A stretch of 64,000 nt of DNA. Source: Candidatus Methylopumilus rimovensis (lineage in GTDB: Bacteria > Pseudomonadota > Gammaproteobacteria > Burkholderiales > Methylophilaceae). This document shows, piece by piece, positions 28,502-38,267 of the stretch. Location: the NCBI RefSeq assembly GCF_006364615.1, contig NZ_CP040986.1, forward strand, positions 1,054,001 to 1,118,000, read 5' to 3'. The position numbers and the translations under genes were made by a program. A model generated the notes under the pieces. It made no database searches, was not told where the DNA came from, and saw nothing but the letters and a program-made list of their open reading frames with translations. The first letter of the stretch is position 1. Each line of letters opens with the position of its first letter.

Positions 28502-28852
28502 TTAGAATCTAAATATTACCCATTTAGGCACAGTCACAGGCTGACTTGGGCCGTCATATTTTGCCCAACCACCATTTTGATCTTCCTTCAACAAATAATA
28601 TGCAGGTCCGCCAGCAGGGGGGGTGACTTTCATCATATAAAGCTCGCCATTAATGCGGTATTCCTCAACGGTATCCTCACCTTTTTTAGTGATAGTAATT
28701 TGAGGCTCTTCCACAATATCACTTTCAAAATTCTTTGGTGGCGGCTTCACTTCCTCTAATGGCTCGAGCTTTTTTTCAGCTATGGCATTTAAACTTATGA
28801 GGGCAGTTGCTAACAAGAAAGCTTTAATTGTATTTTGTATCATCATAGACAA
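28502..28852 (-). CDS. DUF2782 domain protein, exported
   Basis: The 116-residue protein has a signal peptide (about residues 1-25, ending LNAIA) and a proline-rich linker (EEVKPPPKN). Then comes a small beta-rich domain with VEEYRINGELYMMKVTPP, YYLLKEDQNG and a final VPKWVIFRF. This is the DUF2782 pattern, and the gene is usually found between polA and thrB in betaproteobacteria as here. It is likely periplasmic. Function is unknown. Confidence 0.8.
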   Translation of the reverse strand: MSMMIQNTIKAFLLATALISLNAIAEKKLEPLEEVKPPPKNFESDIVEEPQITITKKGEDTVEEYRINGELYMMKVTPPAGGPAYYLLKEDQNGGWAKYDGPSQPVTVPKWVIFRF

Positions 28853-28896
28853 GATTCTAGCAAAAAACCTATAGATGGTATGGTTTATTTGATAAT

Positions 28897-29625
28897 TTAT
28901 AAGTAAAGCTGAGCTTTTCGTTCCGCTGGCGTTAACGTAAAACCAATAGATTCATAATGATTAAATATTGCATCCACAATCTCTTTGGGCTGCTCAAGAA
29001 TTTGAATCAAATCCAAGTCTTTTTCTTGAGCCATCCCCTCTTTTACAATTTTATCTTTTAACCAAACTAGCAAACCAGACCAGAACTCCTTACCGACTAA
29101 AATAATAGGGATTTTTCTTGATTTACCGGTTTGAATAAGAGTAATCACTTCCATTAATTCATCCAAAGTTCCAAATCCACCAGGTAAAACCACGTATGCT
29201 GAAGCATACTTAATAAACATGACTTTACGCATAAAGAAATATTTAAAATTAATTGAAATGTCTTGGTATTCATTTGGCTTTTGTTCGTGAGGTAAGTTGA
29301 TATTAAAGCCAATACTAGGCCCCTTGCCTAAAGAAGCTCCTTTATTAACTGCTTCCATGAGACCAGGACCGCCGCCAGAAATGACGCTAAATCCGGCATT
29401 GGATAGCGCTTCTGATATATCAACGGTGAGTTTGTAGTAGGGATTGTCTTCACTGACCCTAGCACTGCCAAACATAGACACGGCAGGCGTTATTTTTTTA
29501 AGTTTCTCGGTAGCGCCAACAAATTCTGACATAATTTCAAATGCGTACCAGGATTCGCTTTCGTTATGAGTTTCATCAAATAATTCTGGGCCATTAAATT
29601 TAGGTATCTTTTTATCTGCTGACAT
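28897..29625 (-). CDS. LOG family protein (TIGR00730, Rossmann fold)
   Basis: From the ATG at 29625 the protein is 242 residues. It has the GGGPGLMEAVNKGA nucleotide-binding segment and the PGGFGTLDELMEV motif that define LOG proteins, some of which are cytokinin riboside monophosphate phosphoribohydrolases. In bacteria the role may be nucleoside monophosphate hydrolysis, but this is unproven. A GAAAG site precedes the ATG by 8 bases, favouring it over a TTG at 29637. The ATG lies only 21 bases from the divergent polA ATG. Confidence 0.88.
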   Translation of the reverse strand: MSADKKIPKFNGPELFDETHNESESWYAFEIMSEFVGATEKLKKITPAVSMFGSARVSEDNPYYKLTVDISEALSNAGFSVISGGGPGLMEAVNKGASLGKGPSIGFNINLPHEQKPNEYQDISINFKYFFMRKVMFIKYASAYVVLPGGFGTLDELMEVITLIQTGKSRKIPIILVGKEFWSGLLVWLKDKIVKEGMAQEKDLDLIQILEQPKEIVDAIFNHYESIGFTLTPAERKAQLYL

Positions 29626-29646
29626 AAAAACTTTCAAAATTAAATA

Positions 29647-32376
29647 ATGAAAACACTATTATTGGTCGATGGCTCTTCTTATCTCTATCGGGCATTTCAC
29701 GGATTGCCAGATCTTAGAAACAGTCGCCAAGAACCTACTGGGGCTATTTACGGCGTTTTAAATATGCTCCGAAAACTTCATAAAGAGTTTCCTTCAGATT
29801 ATAGCGCTTGCGTTTTTGATGCAAAAGGAAAAACTTTCAGAAATGATCTGTACCCTGAGTATAAAGCTAATCGCTCGGCGATGCCTGACGATTTAAGAGC
29901 TCAAATCCAACCGCTTCATGAAGCAATTACAGCGATGGGCTGGCCTATTATTATTCAAGAAGGTGTTGAAGCTGATGATGTAATTGGCACATTATGCAAA
30001 GAAGCTACCCAACATCAATTTAATGTTGTCGTTTCTACAGGTGATAAGGACTTAGCTCAGCTTGTAAATGACCATGTCACTTTAATTAATACGATGACGA
30101 ACGAAAAACTCGATATCGAAGGCGTCAAAAATAAATTTGGGTTGATGCCGAATCAAATTATTGATTATCTAACACTTATTGGAGACACCTCAGATAACGT
30201 GCCCGGTGTTGAAAAGGTAGGTCCTAAAACTGCATTGAAATGGCTTAATGAATATCAAACGCTCGACAATATCGTAACGCATGCTTCTCAATTCTCAGGG
30301 GTAGTCGGTGAAAATTTAAGAAAAGCACTCGATTGGATTCCTAAGGCTAAAGATCTAATTACGATTCGATGTGATTTAGATATCGATAAAAATTGGGATA
30401 ATTTAAAAGCTAAAACACAAGACTTATCCGCGTTAGAAAATTTATACCAAAGGTTTGAATTTAAGAATTGGCTTAATGAAATTAAAGAAGATAGCCCCCA
30501 GATAATCTCATCAAGTAAAAGTGATGAAGAAAAAGTATCCATTAAATCACCAAGTCATTTTATTTCTAAAATTAAATATGACACAATATTTGAAGAAACT
30601 TTATTACATGCATGGCTAGAAAAAATTAAAGAAAAAAAATATGTTTGTGTCGACACGGAAACAAACTCTCTTGACCCAATGCAAGCAAAAATTGTAGGTA
30701 TATCTATGGCAGTGACTCCAGGGGAAGCAGCCTACATTCCTTTGGCACATGATTATCCTGGAGCCCCTCAACAGTTATCACTTAATGCTGTATTAAATTT
30801 ATTGAAGCCCATTTTAGAAGATGAAAAGATCAAGAAAATTGGGCAAAACTTAAAGTACGATGCGCATGTTTTTTTAAACCACGATATATGTCTTAAAGGT
30901 ATTAAGCACGATACGATGCTACAAAGCTATGTGACAGAAAGTCATCAAAGTCATGGCATGGATAATTTAAGCTTGAGGCATCTAGGACATACCTGTGTAA
31001 GTTACGAAGAAGTTGCAGGCAAAGGTGTAAATCAACTTAGATTTAATGAAGTCGATATTGATGTGGCATCTCATTATTCATCTGAAGATGCCGATATTAC
31101 TTTGCAATTAAATCAATTTTTTAATCCTGTAATTGAAAATGATGCGCCACTAAAATTCATTTATGAAAGCATTGAAATGCCCACCGCAGAAGTGCTTTTA
31201 AAGATTGAAAGAAATGGTGTGCTTATAGATGACAAAAAATTAAATGAGCAAAGCCATGAAATTGGAAAAAAAATTCTGCTACTTGAAGAGGAGGCTTACC
31301 AATTAGCGGGACAACCTTTCAACCTCGCATCACCTAAACAATTACAAGATATTTTATTTATCAAATTAGGTATTAAGTCTTTAAAAAAAACACCTTCAGG
31401 AGCTCCCTCTACTGACGAAGACGTCTTGCAAGAATTAGCTCTTGACTATCCTTTGCCTAAACTTCTTCTTGAGCATCGCAGTCTGTCTAAACTCAAATCA
31501 ACTTACACAGATAAATTACCAAAAATGATTAATCCTAATACTGGGCGCATTCATACCAGCTACAACCAAGCAGTGGCAATTACAGGACGTCTTGCAAGTT
31601 CAGATCCTAATTTGCAAAATATCCCTATCAGAACATTAGAAGGTAGAAAAATAAGAGAAGCATTTATTGCAAACAAAGGATCATCAATTTTATCTGCAGA
31701 CTATTCACAAATCGAACTGAGAATTATGGCTCACTTATCTCAAGACAAAAGATTACTTGATGCATTTAAGAATAATGAGGATATACATAAATCTACGGCA
31801 GCTGAAATCTTTGGGTGTGATCTGAATAGTGTTTCTAATGAACAAAGACGTTATGCCAAAGTCATTAATTTTGGTTTGATCTATGGAATGAGTGTTTTTG
31901 GTTTATCGAAATCACTCGGCATTGAACGCAGCGCTGCTGCAAATTACATAGAAACTTATTTTGCCCGATATCCTGGTGTTAAAAAATACATGGAAAATGC
32001 AAAATTATTTGCTAAAGATAAAGGTTATGTAGAGACACTTTTTGGAAGGCGATTATGGATTCCAGAAATTAATGGTTCGAATGGTATTAGAAGAGCTGCG
32101 GCAGAAAGAGCAGCGATTAATGCTCCTATGCAAGGCACTGCAGCCGACCTCATTAAATTAGCAATGATTGCCGTTGATCAATGGCTGTCTCAAAATGCAC
32201 ACTTAAAAACAAAAATGATTATGCAAGTACACGATGAGCTTGTGTTTGAAGTACCCCAAAATGAAATTGAAATATTACAAAAAGAATTGCCTCGACTAAT
32301 GGAGGGTGTTGCAAAACTAGATATTCCTCTTATCGTCGATATTGGTGTTGGACTGAACTGGGATGCGGCACATTAA
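29647..32376 (+). CDS. polA: DNA polymerase I
   Basis: The 909-residue enzyme has three domains. The 5'-3' exonuclease (about 1-290) includes LLVDGSSYLYRAFH and GVEADDVIGTL. The proofreading exonuclease (about 320-520) keeps its acidic residues in DTETNSLD near residue 336, QNLKYDAH and YSSEDADIT. The polymerase domain has motif A ADYSQIELR near 683, motif B RRYAKVINFGLIYG and motif C QVHDELV near 860. Proofreading residues are intact, unlike in some bacterial Pol I. No clear ribosome binding site precedes the ATG. Confidence 0.97.
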   Translation: MKTLLLVDGSSYLYRAFHGLPDLRNSRQEPTGAIYGVLNMLRKLHKEFPSDYSACVFDAKGKTFRNDLYPEYKANRSAMPDDLRAQIQPLHEAITAMGWPIIIQEGVEADDVIGTLCKEATQHQFNVVVSTGDKDLAQLVNDHVTLINTMTNEKLDIEGVKNKFGLMPNQIIDYLTLIGDTSDNVPGVEKVGPKTALKWLNEYQTLDNIVTHASQFSGVVGENLRKALDWIPKAKDLITIRCDLDIDKNWDNLKAKTQDLSALENLYQRFEFKNWLNEIKEDSPQIISSSKSDEEKVSIKSPSHFISKIKYDTIFEETLLHAWLEKIKEKKYVCVDTETNSLDPMQAKIVGISMAVTPGEAAYIPLAHDYPGAPQQLSLNAVLNLLKPILEDEKIKKIGQNLKYDAHVFLNHDICLKGIKHDTMLQSYVTESHQSHGMDNLSLRHLGHTCVSYEEVAGKGVNQLRFNEVDIDVASHYSSEDADITLQLNQFFNPVIENDAPLKFIYESIEMPTAEVLLKIERNGVLIDDKKLNEQSHEIGKKILLLEEEAYQLAGQPFNLASPKQLQDILFIKLGIKSLKKTPSGAPSTDEDVLQELALDYPLPKLLLEHRSLSKLKSTYTDKLPKMINPNTGRIHTSYNQAVAITGRLASSDPNLQNIPIRTLEGRKIREAFIANKGSSILSADYSQIELRIMAHLSQDKRLLDAFKNNEDIHKSTAAEIFGCDLNSVSNEQRRYAKVINFGLIYGMSVFGLSKSLGIERSAAANYIETYFARYPGVKKYMENAKLFAKDKGYVETLFGRRLWIPEINGSNGIRRAAAERAAINAPMQGTAADLIKLAMIAVDQWLSQNAHLKTKMIMQVHDELVFEVPQNEIEILQKELPRLMEGVAKLDIPLIVDIGVGLNWDAAH

Positions 32377-32377
32377 A

Positions 32378-33112
32378 ATGAAATTCGGCGCTTTAATTAT
32401 TGGCGATGAAATCTTATCTGGTAAAAGACAAGATAAACATTTTGAATTTTTACAAAAAACATTAAAAAAATATGAGCTTTCATTGTCTTGGGTGAAATAT
32501 ATTCAAGATGATTCGAAAGACATTATTCAGTCTATTAAAGAATCCATAAAACCAGATACATTAATTTTCTCTTTTGGTGGCATTGGTGCAACACCGGATG
32601 ACTTCACAAGACAATCTGCAGCAGAAGCTTTTGGCCTTCAATTAACGAGAAATGATGAAGCTTTGAAGCTTATTGAAGAACAGTTTGGTGACGGAGCTTA
32701 TCCTAAAAGAGTTTTAATGGCAGATATTCCCCAAGATGCATTATTAATTCCAAATGAAATTAATAAAATACCTGGCTTTAAAATTAATCATCATCATTTT
32801 TTGCCAGGGTTTCCAGAAATGGCATGGCCGATGGTTGAATGGATTCTTAATACACACTATCAAGGATTATTAAATCAAAACGATTTCGCTGAAGCTTCGA
32901 TTTGGATTAATGATGTGAGTGAAAGTAAATTAATTGATTTGATGAATGAAATTGTAAAAAAATATCCAGAAATTAAACTTTTTAGTCTGCCAAAATTAAA
33001 CCCGGTAAAAACTATCGAGCTTGGCGTTAAAGGTTCATCAAAATTAGTTAATGAAGCTATATTGGAAATACAAGACAAAATAGCCAATTTGGGCTATGAA
33101 TGGCATAAGTAA
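32378..33112 (+). CDS. CinA-like molybdopterin-binding domain protein
   Basis: From the ATG at 32378, one base after the polA stop codon, the protein is 244 residues. It has the MoCF-type fold: GALIIGDEILSGKRQD at the N-terminus and LIFSFGGIGATPDDFT as the binding loop. It corresponds to the N-terminal (COG1058) half of CinA without the C-terminal nicotinamide-nucleotide amidase domain. The family includes ADP-ribose or FAD pyrophosphatases, so a nucleotide salvage role is possible. An overlapping ATG at 32363 lies inside polA and is less likely. Confidence 0.85.
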   Translation: MKFGALIIGDEILSGKRQDKHFEFLQKTLKKYELSLSWVKYIQDDSKDIIQSIKESIKPDTLIFSFGGIGATPDDFTRQSAAEAFGLQLTRNDEALKLIEEQFGDGAYPKRVLMADIPQDALLIPNEINKIPGFKINHHHFLPGFPEMAWPMVEWILNTHYQGLLNQNDFAEASIWINDVSESKLIDLMNEIVKKYPEIKLFSLPKLNPVKTIELGVKGSSKLVNEAILEIQDKIANLGYEWHK

Positions 33113-33142
33113 TTTGAAGTCTTCACTTTTATAAAAAGCCAT

Positions 33143-33161
33143 TTGCCTATAAAATAGGCAA
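33143..33161 (+). promoter_or_regulatory. Perfect hairpin upstream of dusB-fis
   Basis: TTGCCTA, loop TAAAA and TAGGCAA form a 7-bp stem 26 bases before the dusB GTG codon. It is not followed by a T run, so it is not a classical terminator. The loop overlaps a TATAAA word that could be a -10 element, making this a possible operator or leader hairpin for the dusB-fis operon. Confidence 0.4.
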
Positions 33162-33186
33162 CTTTCCCTAAGTAAATATAAAGACA

Positions 33187-34197
33187 GTGCAAATAGGCTC
33201 CATTTCCATTAAAAATAATCTCGTAGTCGCCCCCATGGCAGGCGTCACAGACCGTCCTTTCCGTCAACTTTGTAAAAAGTTTGGCGCTGGCATGGCGGTA
33301 AGTGAAATGGTGACATCAAACTCTCTTCTGTACGGCAGCGAAAAAACACTTCGTCGCGCCAATCACGAAGGTGAGGTAGATCCAATCTCAGTTCAAATTG
33401 CTGGCGCTGACCCAAAAATGATGGCTGAAGCAGCTCAATTTAATGTGGATCATGGCGCTCAAATTATCGATATCAATATGGGCTGTCCTGCGAAAAAAAT
33501 ATGTAATGTCATGGCAGGATCAGCACTTCTCAAAGATGAACCGCTTGTACAAAAAATATTATCTTCCGTGGTTAAATCTGTAGATGTTCCTGTCACATTA
33601 AAAATAAGAACTGGTTGGGACACCAAAAATCGTAATGCAATAGAAATTGCAAAAATTGCCGAAGACATTGGCATTAAAGCATTAGCTATTCATGGCAGAA
33701 CAAGAGCTTGTTTGTACATGGGTGATGCTGAATATGACACCATCGCCAAAGTAAAACAATCAGTCAAAATTCCCGTTATTGCGAATGGTGATATCACTTC
33801 ACCAGAAAAAGCTAAATTTGTTTTAGATTACACCGGTGTAGATGGGGTAATGATCGGAAGAGCTGCTCAAGGTAAGCCATGGATTTTTAGAGAAATTGAT
33901 CACTATCTCAAAACAGGAAAGCATTTAGATAACCCGTCTACTGATGAAATCAAAAATATAACGATTGCTCATGTAAAAGAGCTTTATGATTTTTATGGTG
34001 AAAACGCAGGATTAAAAATTGCAAGAAAACATATCTCTTGGTACACAAAAGGATTAAAAAATTCTGCAAATTTCAGACATCATATGAATACAATTGAAAC
34101 AATCGATGCCCAAATTAAAACAATCGAAGATTATTTTAATTTTCTTTCAATCGAATCCCCATATATAAAGTATGAAGAAGAAATGTTGGTAGCTTAA
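33187..34197 (+). CDS. dusB: tRNA-dihydrouridine synthase B
   Basis: The 336-residue flavoenzyme reduces uridine to dihydrouridine in the D loop of tRNA. Key motifs are APMAGVTDRPFR at about 15-26, the catalytic cysteine C100 in NMGCPAKK, the KIRTGWD segment, IHGRTR and GVMIGRAAQGKPW. It starts with GTG. Its stop codon overlaps the fis start codon as TAATG, reproducing the dusB-fis operon known from E. coli. Confidence 0.96.
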   Translation: MQIGSISIKNNLVVAPMAGVTDRPFRQLCKKFGAGMAVSEMVTSNSLLYGSEKTLRRANHEGEVDPISVQIAGADPKMMAEAAQFNVDHGAQIIDINMGCPAKKICNVMAGSALLKDEPLVQKILSSVVKSVDVPVTLKIRTGWDTKNRNAIEIAKIAEDIGIKALAIHGRTRACLYMGDAEYDTIAKVKQSVKIPVIANGDITSPEKAKFVLDYTGVDGVMIGRAAQGKPWIFREIDHYLKTGKHLDNPSTDEIKNITIAHVKELYDFYGENAGLKIARKHISWYTKGLKNSANFRHHMNTIETIDAQIKTIEDYFNFLSIESPYIKYEEEMLVA

Positions 34198-34436
34198 TGG
34201 AAAAGAAAACAGATATCCCGGATTGTGTAAACGAATCTTTAGATCAATACTTCAAAGACTTGGATGGCGAGCATCCAACGAATGTTTACGATATGGTCAT
34301 TGGTATAGTAGAGAAGCCACTATTAACTTATATTATGGGCATTTCAAAAGGCAACCAAAGTAAGGCTGCAGAAATTCTTGGTCTCAATAGAAATACACTC
34401 AGAAAGAAATTAAAACAACACAAAATTGATATCTAG
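34197..34436 (+). CDS. fis: Fis family nucleoid-associated regulator
   Basis: The 79-residue protein consists mainly of the Fis C-terminal helix-turn-helix [21 protein letters not shown], preceded by the dimer helices ([11 protein letters not shown]). The N-terminal arm of E. coli Fis is shortened, as usual in betaproteobacteria. It should act in nucleoid organisation and rRNA promoter control. It is translationally coupled to dusB and followed after 2 bases by purH. Confidence 0.94.
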   Translation: MEKKTDIPDCVNESLDQYFKDLDGEHPTNVYDMVIGIVEKPLLTYIMGISKGNQSKAAEILGLNRNTLRKKLKQHKIDI

Positions 34437-34438
34437 TT

Positions 34439-35998
34439 ATGATTAAAATAAAAAGAGCCCTTATAAGCGTATCAGACAAAAAAGGCATTATCGATTTCGC
34501 TAAGATGCTAATTAAATTCAATGTTGAAATTTTATCTACTGGAGGCACAGCAAAATTATTTGCTGAAAATAATATTCCTGTCATCGAGGTCAGTTATTAT
34601 ACGGGCTTCCCTGAAATGTTAGATGGGAGAGTAAAAACACTTCATCCAAAGATACATGGTGGAATTCTCGGAAAAAGAGATGACGAAAAACATCTAGAAA
34701 CAATGAATAAATTTAATATTCCTTTAATTGATTTGGTGGTGGTGAACTTATATCCATTCGAAACAACCATATCTAAAGAAAACTGTCAGCTATCTGAAGC
34801 TATTGAGAATATAGATATCGGCGGTCCAGCAATGATTAGGTCTTCAGCCAAAAATTATAATGGTGTAGCTGTAGTAACTGAGGCTTCGGATTATAAAATG
34901 ATTGAAGATGCATTAAAGCAAAATGATGGCGCGCTTAATCTGGAATGTAGATTTAATTTGGCTAAAAAAGCTTTTGAACATACTGCGAAATATGATTCAG
35001 CCATTTCAAATTATCTTAATGGACTAGATACAAATAGAAATGTAACCTACCCTAATAAACTTAACCTCGCATTTAACAAAAAGATGGACTTACGTTATGG
35101 CGAGAACCCACATCAAAGCGCATCGTTTTACGTTGATGAAATAACCAACAAAGGATCATTGGCAAGCTTTAAGCAATTACAGGGCAAAGAACTTTCATAC
35201 AACAACTTAAATGACGCAGATACCGCATGGGAATGTGTTAAAAGCTTTAAGCTTCCTTCTTGCGTAATCGTAAAACATGCCAACCCATGCGGGGTAGGCT
35301 CCTCTAAAGACTTATTAGATGCTTATAAAAAAGCATTTCTAACTGATCCAACTTCTGCATTTGGAGGCATTATTGCTTGCAATACACCGCTAGACAAAAA
35401 TACTGCATCTCAAATTATTACGCAATTTGTAGAAGTTGTAATCGCCCCATCTTACGAAGCTGAGTCACTTAAAATATTTGAATCAAAGCCAAACATTAGA
35501 TTGCTAGAGGTAACATTGGATAACAACTTCAATGCTTTTGAATTAAAAAAAATTGGTGGCGGTTTACTCGTTCAGTCGCCCGATAATTTCAATATCGATA
35601 TAAATCATTGCAAAATAGTTTCTAAACTTAAACCTAATCAAGAACAAATGGACGACATGCTTTTTGCATGGCGCGTCGCTAAATATGTCAAATCAAATGC
35701 GATTGTATTTTGTAAAAATAATCGAACATTAGGAATCGGTGCAGGCCAAATGAGCAGAGTAGACAGCACCAAGATTGCATCGATCAAAGCTCAAAATGCA
35801 AATCTTGATTTAACAAATTCAGTGGTCGCTTCGGACGCATTCTTTCCTTTTAGAGATGGTATTGATGTGCTGGCCGCGGCTGGAGCAAAATGCGTTATTC
35901 AACCTGGCGGAAGCCTTAGGGATGAAGAAGTTATATCTGCTGCCGACGAATTAGGTCTCGTCATGTTATTTACTGGATATCGTCACTTTAGGCATTAA
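34439..35998 (+). CDS. purH: Bifunctional AICAR formyltransferase/IMP cyclohydrolase
   Basis: The 519-residue enzyme performs the last two steps of IMP synthesis. The N-terminal IMP cyclohydrolase domain (about 1-195) starts [13 protein letters not shown] and has [10 protein letters not shown]. The C-terminal transformylase domain has [11 protein letters not shown], the catalytic KHANPCGVG and [12 protein letters not shown]. It lies 2 bases after fis and 3 bases before purD, so dusB, fis, purH and purD form one directional cluster. Confidence 0.97.
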   Translation: MIKIKRALISVSDKKGIIDFAKMLIKFNVEILSTGGTAKLFAENNIPVIEVSYYTGFPEMLDGRVKTLHPKIHGGILGKRDDEKHLETMNKFNIPLIDLVVVNLYPFETTISKENCQLSEAIENIDIGGPAMIRSSAKNYNGVAVVTEASDYKMIEDALKQNDGALNLECRFNLAKKAFEHTAKYDSAISNYLNGLDTNRNVTYPNKLNLAFNKKMDLRYGENPHQSASFYVDEITNKGSLASFKQLQGKELSYNNLNDADTAWECVKSFKLPSCVIVKHANPCGVGSSKDLLDAYKKAFLTDPTSAFGGIIACNTPLDKNTASQIITQFVEVVIAPSYEAESLKIFESKPNIRLLEVTLDNNFNAFELKKIGGGLLVQSPDNFNIDINHCKIVSKLKPNQEQMDDMLFAWRVAKYVKSNAIVFCKNNRTLGIGAGQMSRVDSTKIASIKAQNANLDLTNSVVASDAFFPFRDGIDVLAAAGAKCVIQPGGSLRDEEVISAADELGLVMLFTGYRHFRH

Positions 35999-36001
35999 TT
36001 T

Positions 36002-37273
36002 ATGAAAGTTCTAGTCATTGGAAGTGGCGGCAGAGAGCATGCAATGGCATGGAAACTTTCTCAAAGTAACAAAGTAAATTCTGTTTTTGTTGCGCCAGGT
36101 AATGGTGGAACTCACCTCAATCCAAAATTCAAAAATATTGATCTGGTTGATATTAATCTTCTTGCAGATTTCGCAATTGAAGAAAAAATTGACCTGACTG
36201 TCATTGGCCCAGAACTCCCTCTTTCTAAAGGTATTGTTGATTTATTTCGATCTAAGCATTTAAATATTTTTGGGCCCACTCAAAAAGCTGCTCAACTTGA
36301 AAGCTCTAAAGATTTTGCTAAAGATTTCATGTATAGACACAAAATTCCTACTGCAAAATATAAAACATTTAAAATACCTGATGAAGCTCATCGCTATATT
36401 GATGAGGAAGGCGCGCCTATTGTAATTAAAGCGGATGGATTAGCTTCAGGAAAAGGTGTCATCGTTGCTATGACGTTAAAAGAAGCTCATGATGCAATCG
36501 ACTTTATGCTTGTAGACAATAGATTTGGTGATGCTGGAGCCAAGGTAGTTATTGAAGAATTTCTTGAAGGTGAAGAAGCTAGCTTTATGGTGATCTGTGA
36601 TGGTAAAACAATTTTGCCACTTGCCACGAGCCAAGATCATAAAAGGCTTTTAGATCATGACATGGGGCCTAACACCGGCGGCATGGGAGCATATTCACCT
36701 GCACCTATAGTTACTGATGAAATTTATTCTAAAGTTATGAAAGAAATTATCTATCCAACCATCCATGGCATGGCTAATGATGGCATTCCTTTTACTGGAT
36801 TTCTCTACGCAGGATTAATGATTACCAAAAAAGGTGAAGTAAAAACATTGGAATACAATTGTCGAATGGGGGATCCTGAAACTCAACCCATTCTTATGAG
36901 ACTTAAAAGTGATTTTTTTGAAATGCTTTACAAATCATCAACTGGACATCTTGACTCAACAGAAATTGAATGGGATAAAAGAACAGCGCTAGCTGTCGTT
37001 TTAGCTTCAGAAGGCTACCCTGAAGCTCCAAAATTAAATGACGAAATTCATATTGAAGATCGTGTCATTTCTGATTCTTATATTTTCCATGCAGGCACAA
37101 TCTTTAGAGATAATAAACTTCTCACTTCGGGAGGTAGAGTTTTGGCTGTCACAGCACTTGGTGATTCTGTCAAAGAAGCTCAATCAAAAGCTTATGAGAC
37201 TATCAATACTGTCAAATTCAATGGCGCCCAATATCGAAAAGATATAGGTTTCAGAGCGCTAAATAATAACTAA
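36002..37273 (+). CDS. purD: Phosphoribosylamine-glycine ligase
   Basis: The 423-residue ATP-grasp enzyme makes GAR in the purine pathway. Motifs are VIGSGGREHAMAWK at the N-terminus, IKADGLASGKGV for ATP binding, SQDHKRLLDHDMGPNTGGMGAY, and EYNCRMGDPETQ for the metal site. The length is standard. It is coupled closely to purH upstream. The downstream gap to hemF is 85 bases with no clear terminator. Confidence 0.97.
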   Translation: MKVLVIGSGGREHAMAWKLSQSNKVNSVFVAPGNGGTHLNPKFKNIDLVDINLLADFAIEEKIDLTVIGPELPLSKGIVDLFRSKHLNIFGPTQKAAQLESSKDFAKDFMYRHKIPTAKYKTFKIPDEAHRYIDEEGAPIVIKADGLASGKGVIVAMTLKEAHDAIDFMLVDNRFGDAGAKVVIEEFLEGEEASFMVICDGKTILPLATSQDHKRLLDHDMGPNTGGMGAYSPAPIVTDEIYSKVMKEIIYPTIHGMANDGIPFTGFLYAGLMITKKGEVKTLEYNCRMGDPETQPILMRLKSDFFEMLYKSSTGHLDSTEIEWDKRTALAVVLASEGYPEAPKLNDEIHIEDRVISDSYIFHAGTIFRDNKLLTSGGRVLAVTALGDSVKEAQSKAYETINTVKFNGAQYRKDIGFRALNNN

Positions 37274-37358
37274 ATTGGCTAATCAAAGCTTAAGCCAGTA
37301 TTTAAAAAATGTTGTAGTTATAGACTAGCCCAATAAATCCTATATCAAGGAAAATAAA

Positions 37359-38267
37359 ATGATTAATTCAAATATAGTTTATGAGTACTTTAACAACCTT
37401 CAAATAAATATTGTTGAAACGCTTCAGCTTGTTGATGGGAAAAACTTTATTAATGATTCATGGCAACGAAAAGAAGGTGGAGGCGGCACTTCTTGCATTT
37501 TAGAAAATGGCAATGTATTCGAGAGGGCAGGTGTTGGATTTTCTCATGTTTTAGGTGATAAGCTGCCACGCTCAGCAAGTGTTGCTCATCCAGAAGCAGC
37601 AGATAGAAAGTGGGAGGCTATGGGTCTTTCACTTGTCTTACACCCTAAAAATCCATATGCCCCTACAGTGCATATGAATGTAAGATTTTTTATTGCAAAA
37701 AAAGAAGGTCTTGAAGATATTTGGTGGTTTGGTGGTGGTATGGATTTAACTCCTTATTATGGCTTTGACGAAGATGCCATTCATTTTCACCAAACACTTA
37801 AAACTATGCTTGATCTTTACGATAAAAAGCTTTACTCGGAATTTAAAAAAAATTGTGATGAATACTTTTACTTAAAACACCGTAACGAGCCTAGAGGTAT
37901 TGGAGGTATTTTTTACGATGATTTTAATCAATTAGGTTTTGATAAATCTTTTAATTTAAATAAATCTGTAGGTGATATTTTTTTAAATGCATACCTACCT
38001 ATTCTTCAGAGAAGAAAAAACACTTATTACACAGAAAAAGAAAGAGACTTTCAACTTTATCGACGTGGTCGTTATGTAGAATTTAATTTAATATTTGATC
38101 GTGGCACTTTATTTGGTTTGCAATCTAATGGCCGAACTGAATCAATTTTAATGTCTATGCCACCGATGGTTCAATGGAAATATGATTGGAAACCAGAATC
38201 AGGCAGTAAAGAAGAAAAGTTATACACATATTTTTTAACAAATAAAGATTGGTTGGGTCATGAATAA
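37359..38267 (+). CDS. hemF: Oxygen-dependent coproporphyrinogen III oxidase
   Basis: The 302-residue enzyme oxidatively decarboxylates coproporphyrinogen III in haem synthesis and needs oxygen. Conserved segments are [51 protein letters not shown] and [19 protein letters not shown]. An AAGGA site 9 bases upstream supports the start. The gene overlaps the permease gene by 8 bases. Use of HemF fits an aerobic lifestyle with an aa3-type oxidase. Confidence 0.97.
   Translation: MINSNIVYEYFNNLQINIVETLQLVDGKNFINDSWQRKEGGGGTSCILENGNVFERAGVGFSHVLGDKLPRSASVAHPEAADRKWEAMGLSLVLHPKNPYAPTVHMNVRFFIAKKEGLEDIWWFGGGMDLTPYYGFDEDAIHFHQTLKTMLDLYDKKLYSEFKKNCDEYFYLKHRNEPRGIGGIFYDDFNQLGFDKSFNLNKSVGDIFLNAYLPILQRRKNTYYTEKERDFQLYRRGRYVEFNLIFDRGTLFGLQSNGRTESILMSMPPMVQWKYDWKPESGSKEEKLYTYFLTNKDWLGHE

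Noticed and set aside
37274-37358. An imperfect inverted repeat between purD and hemF (ATTGGCTA with TAGCCCAAT)
   Set aside because: Pairing is imperfect, the arms are far apart and no T run follows, so a terminator cannot be supported.
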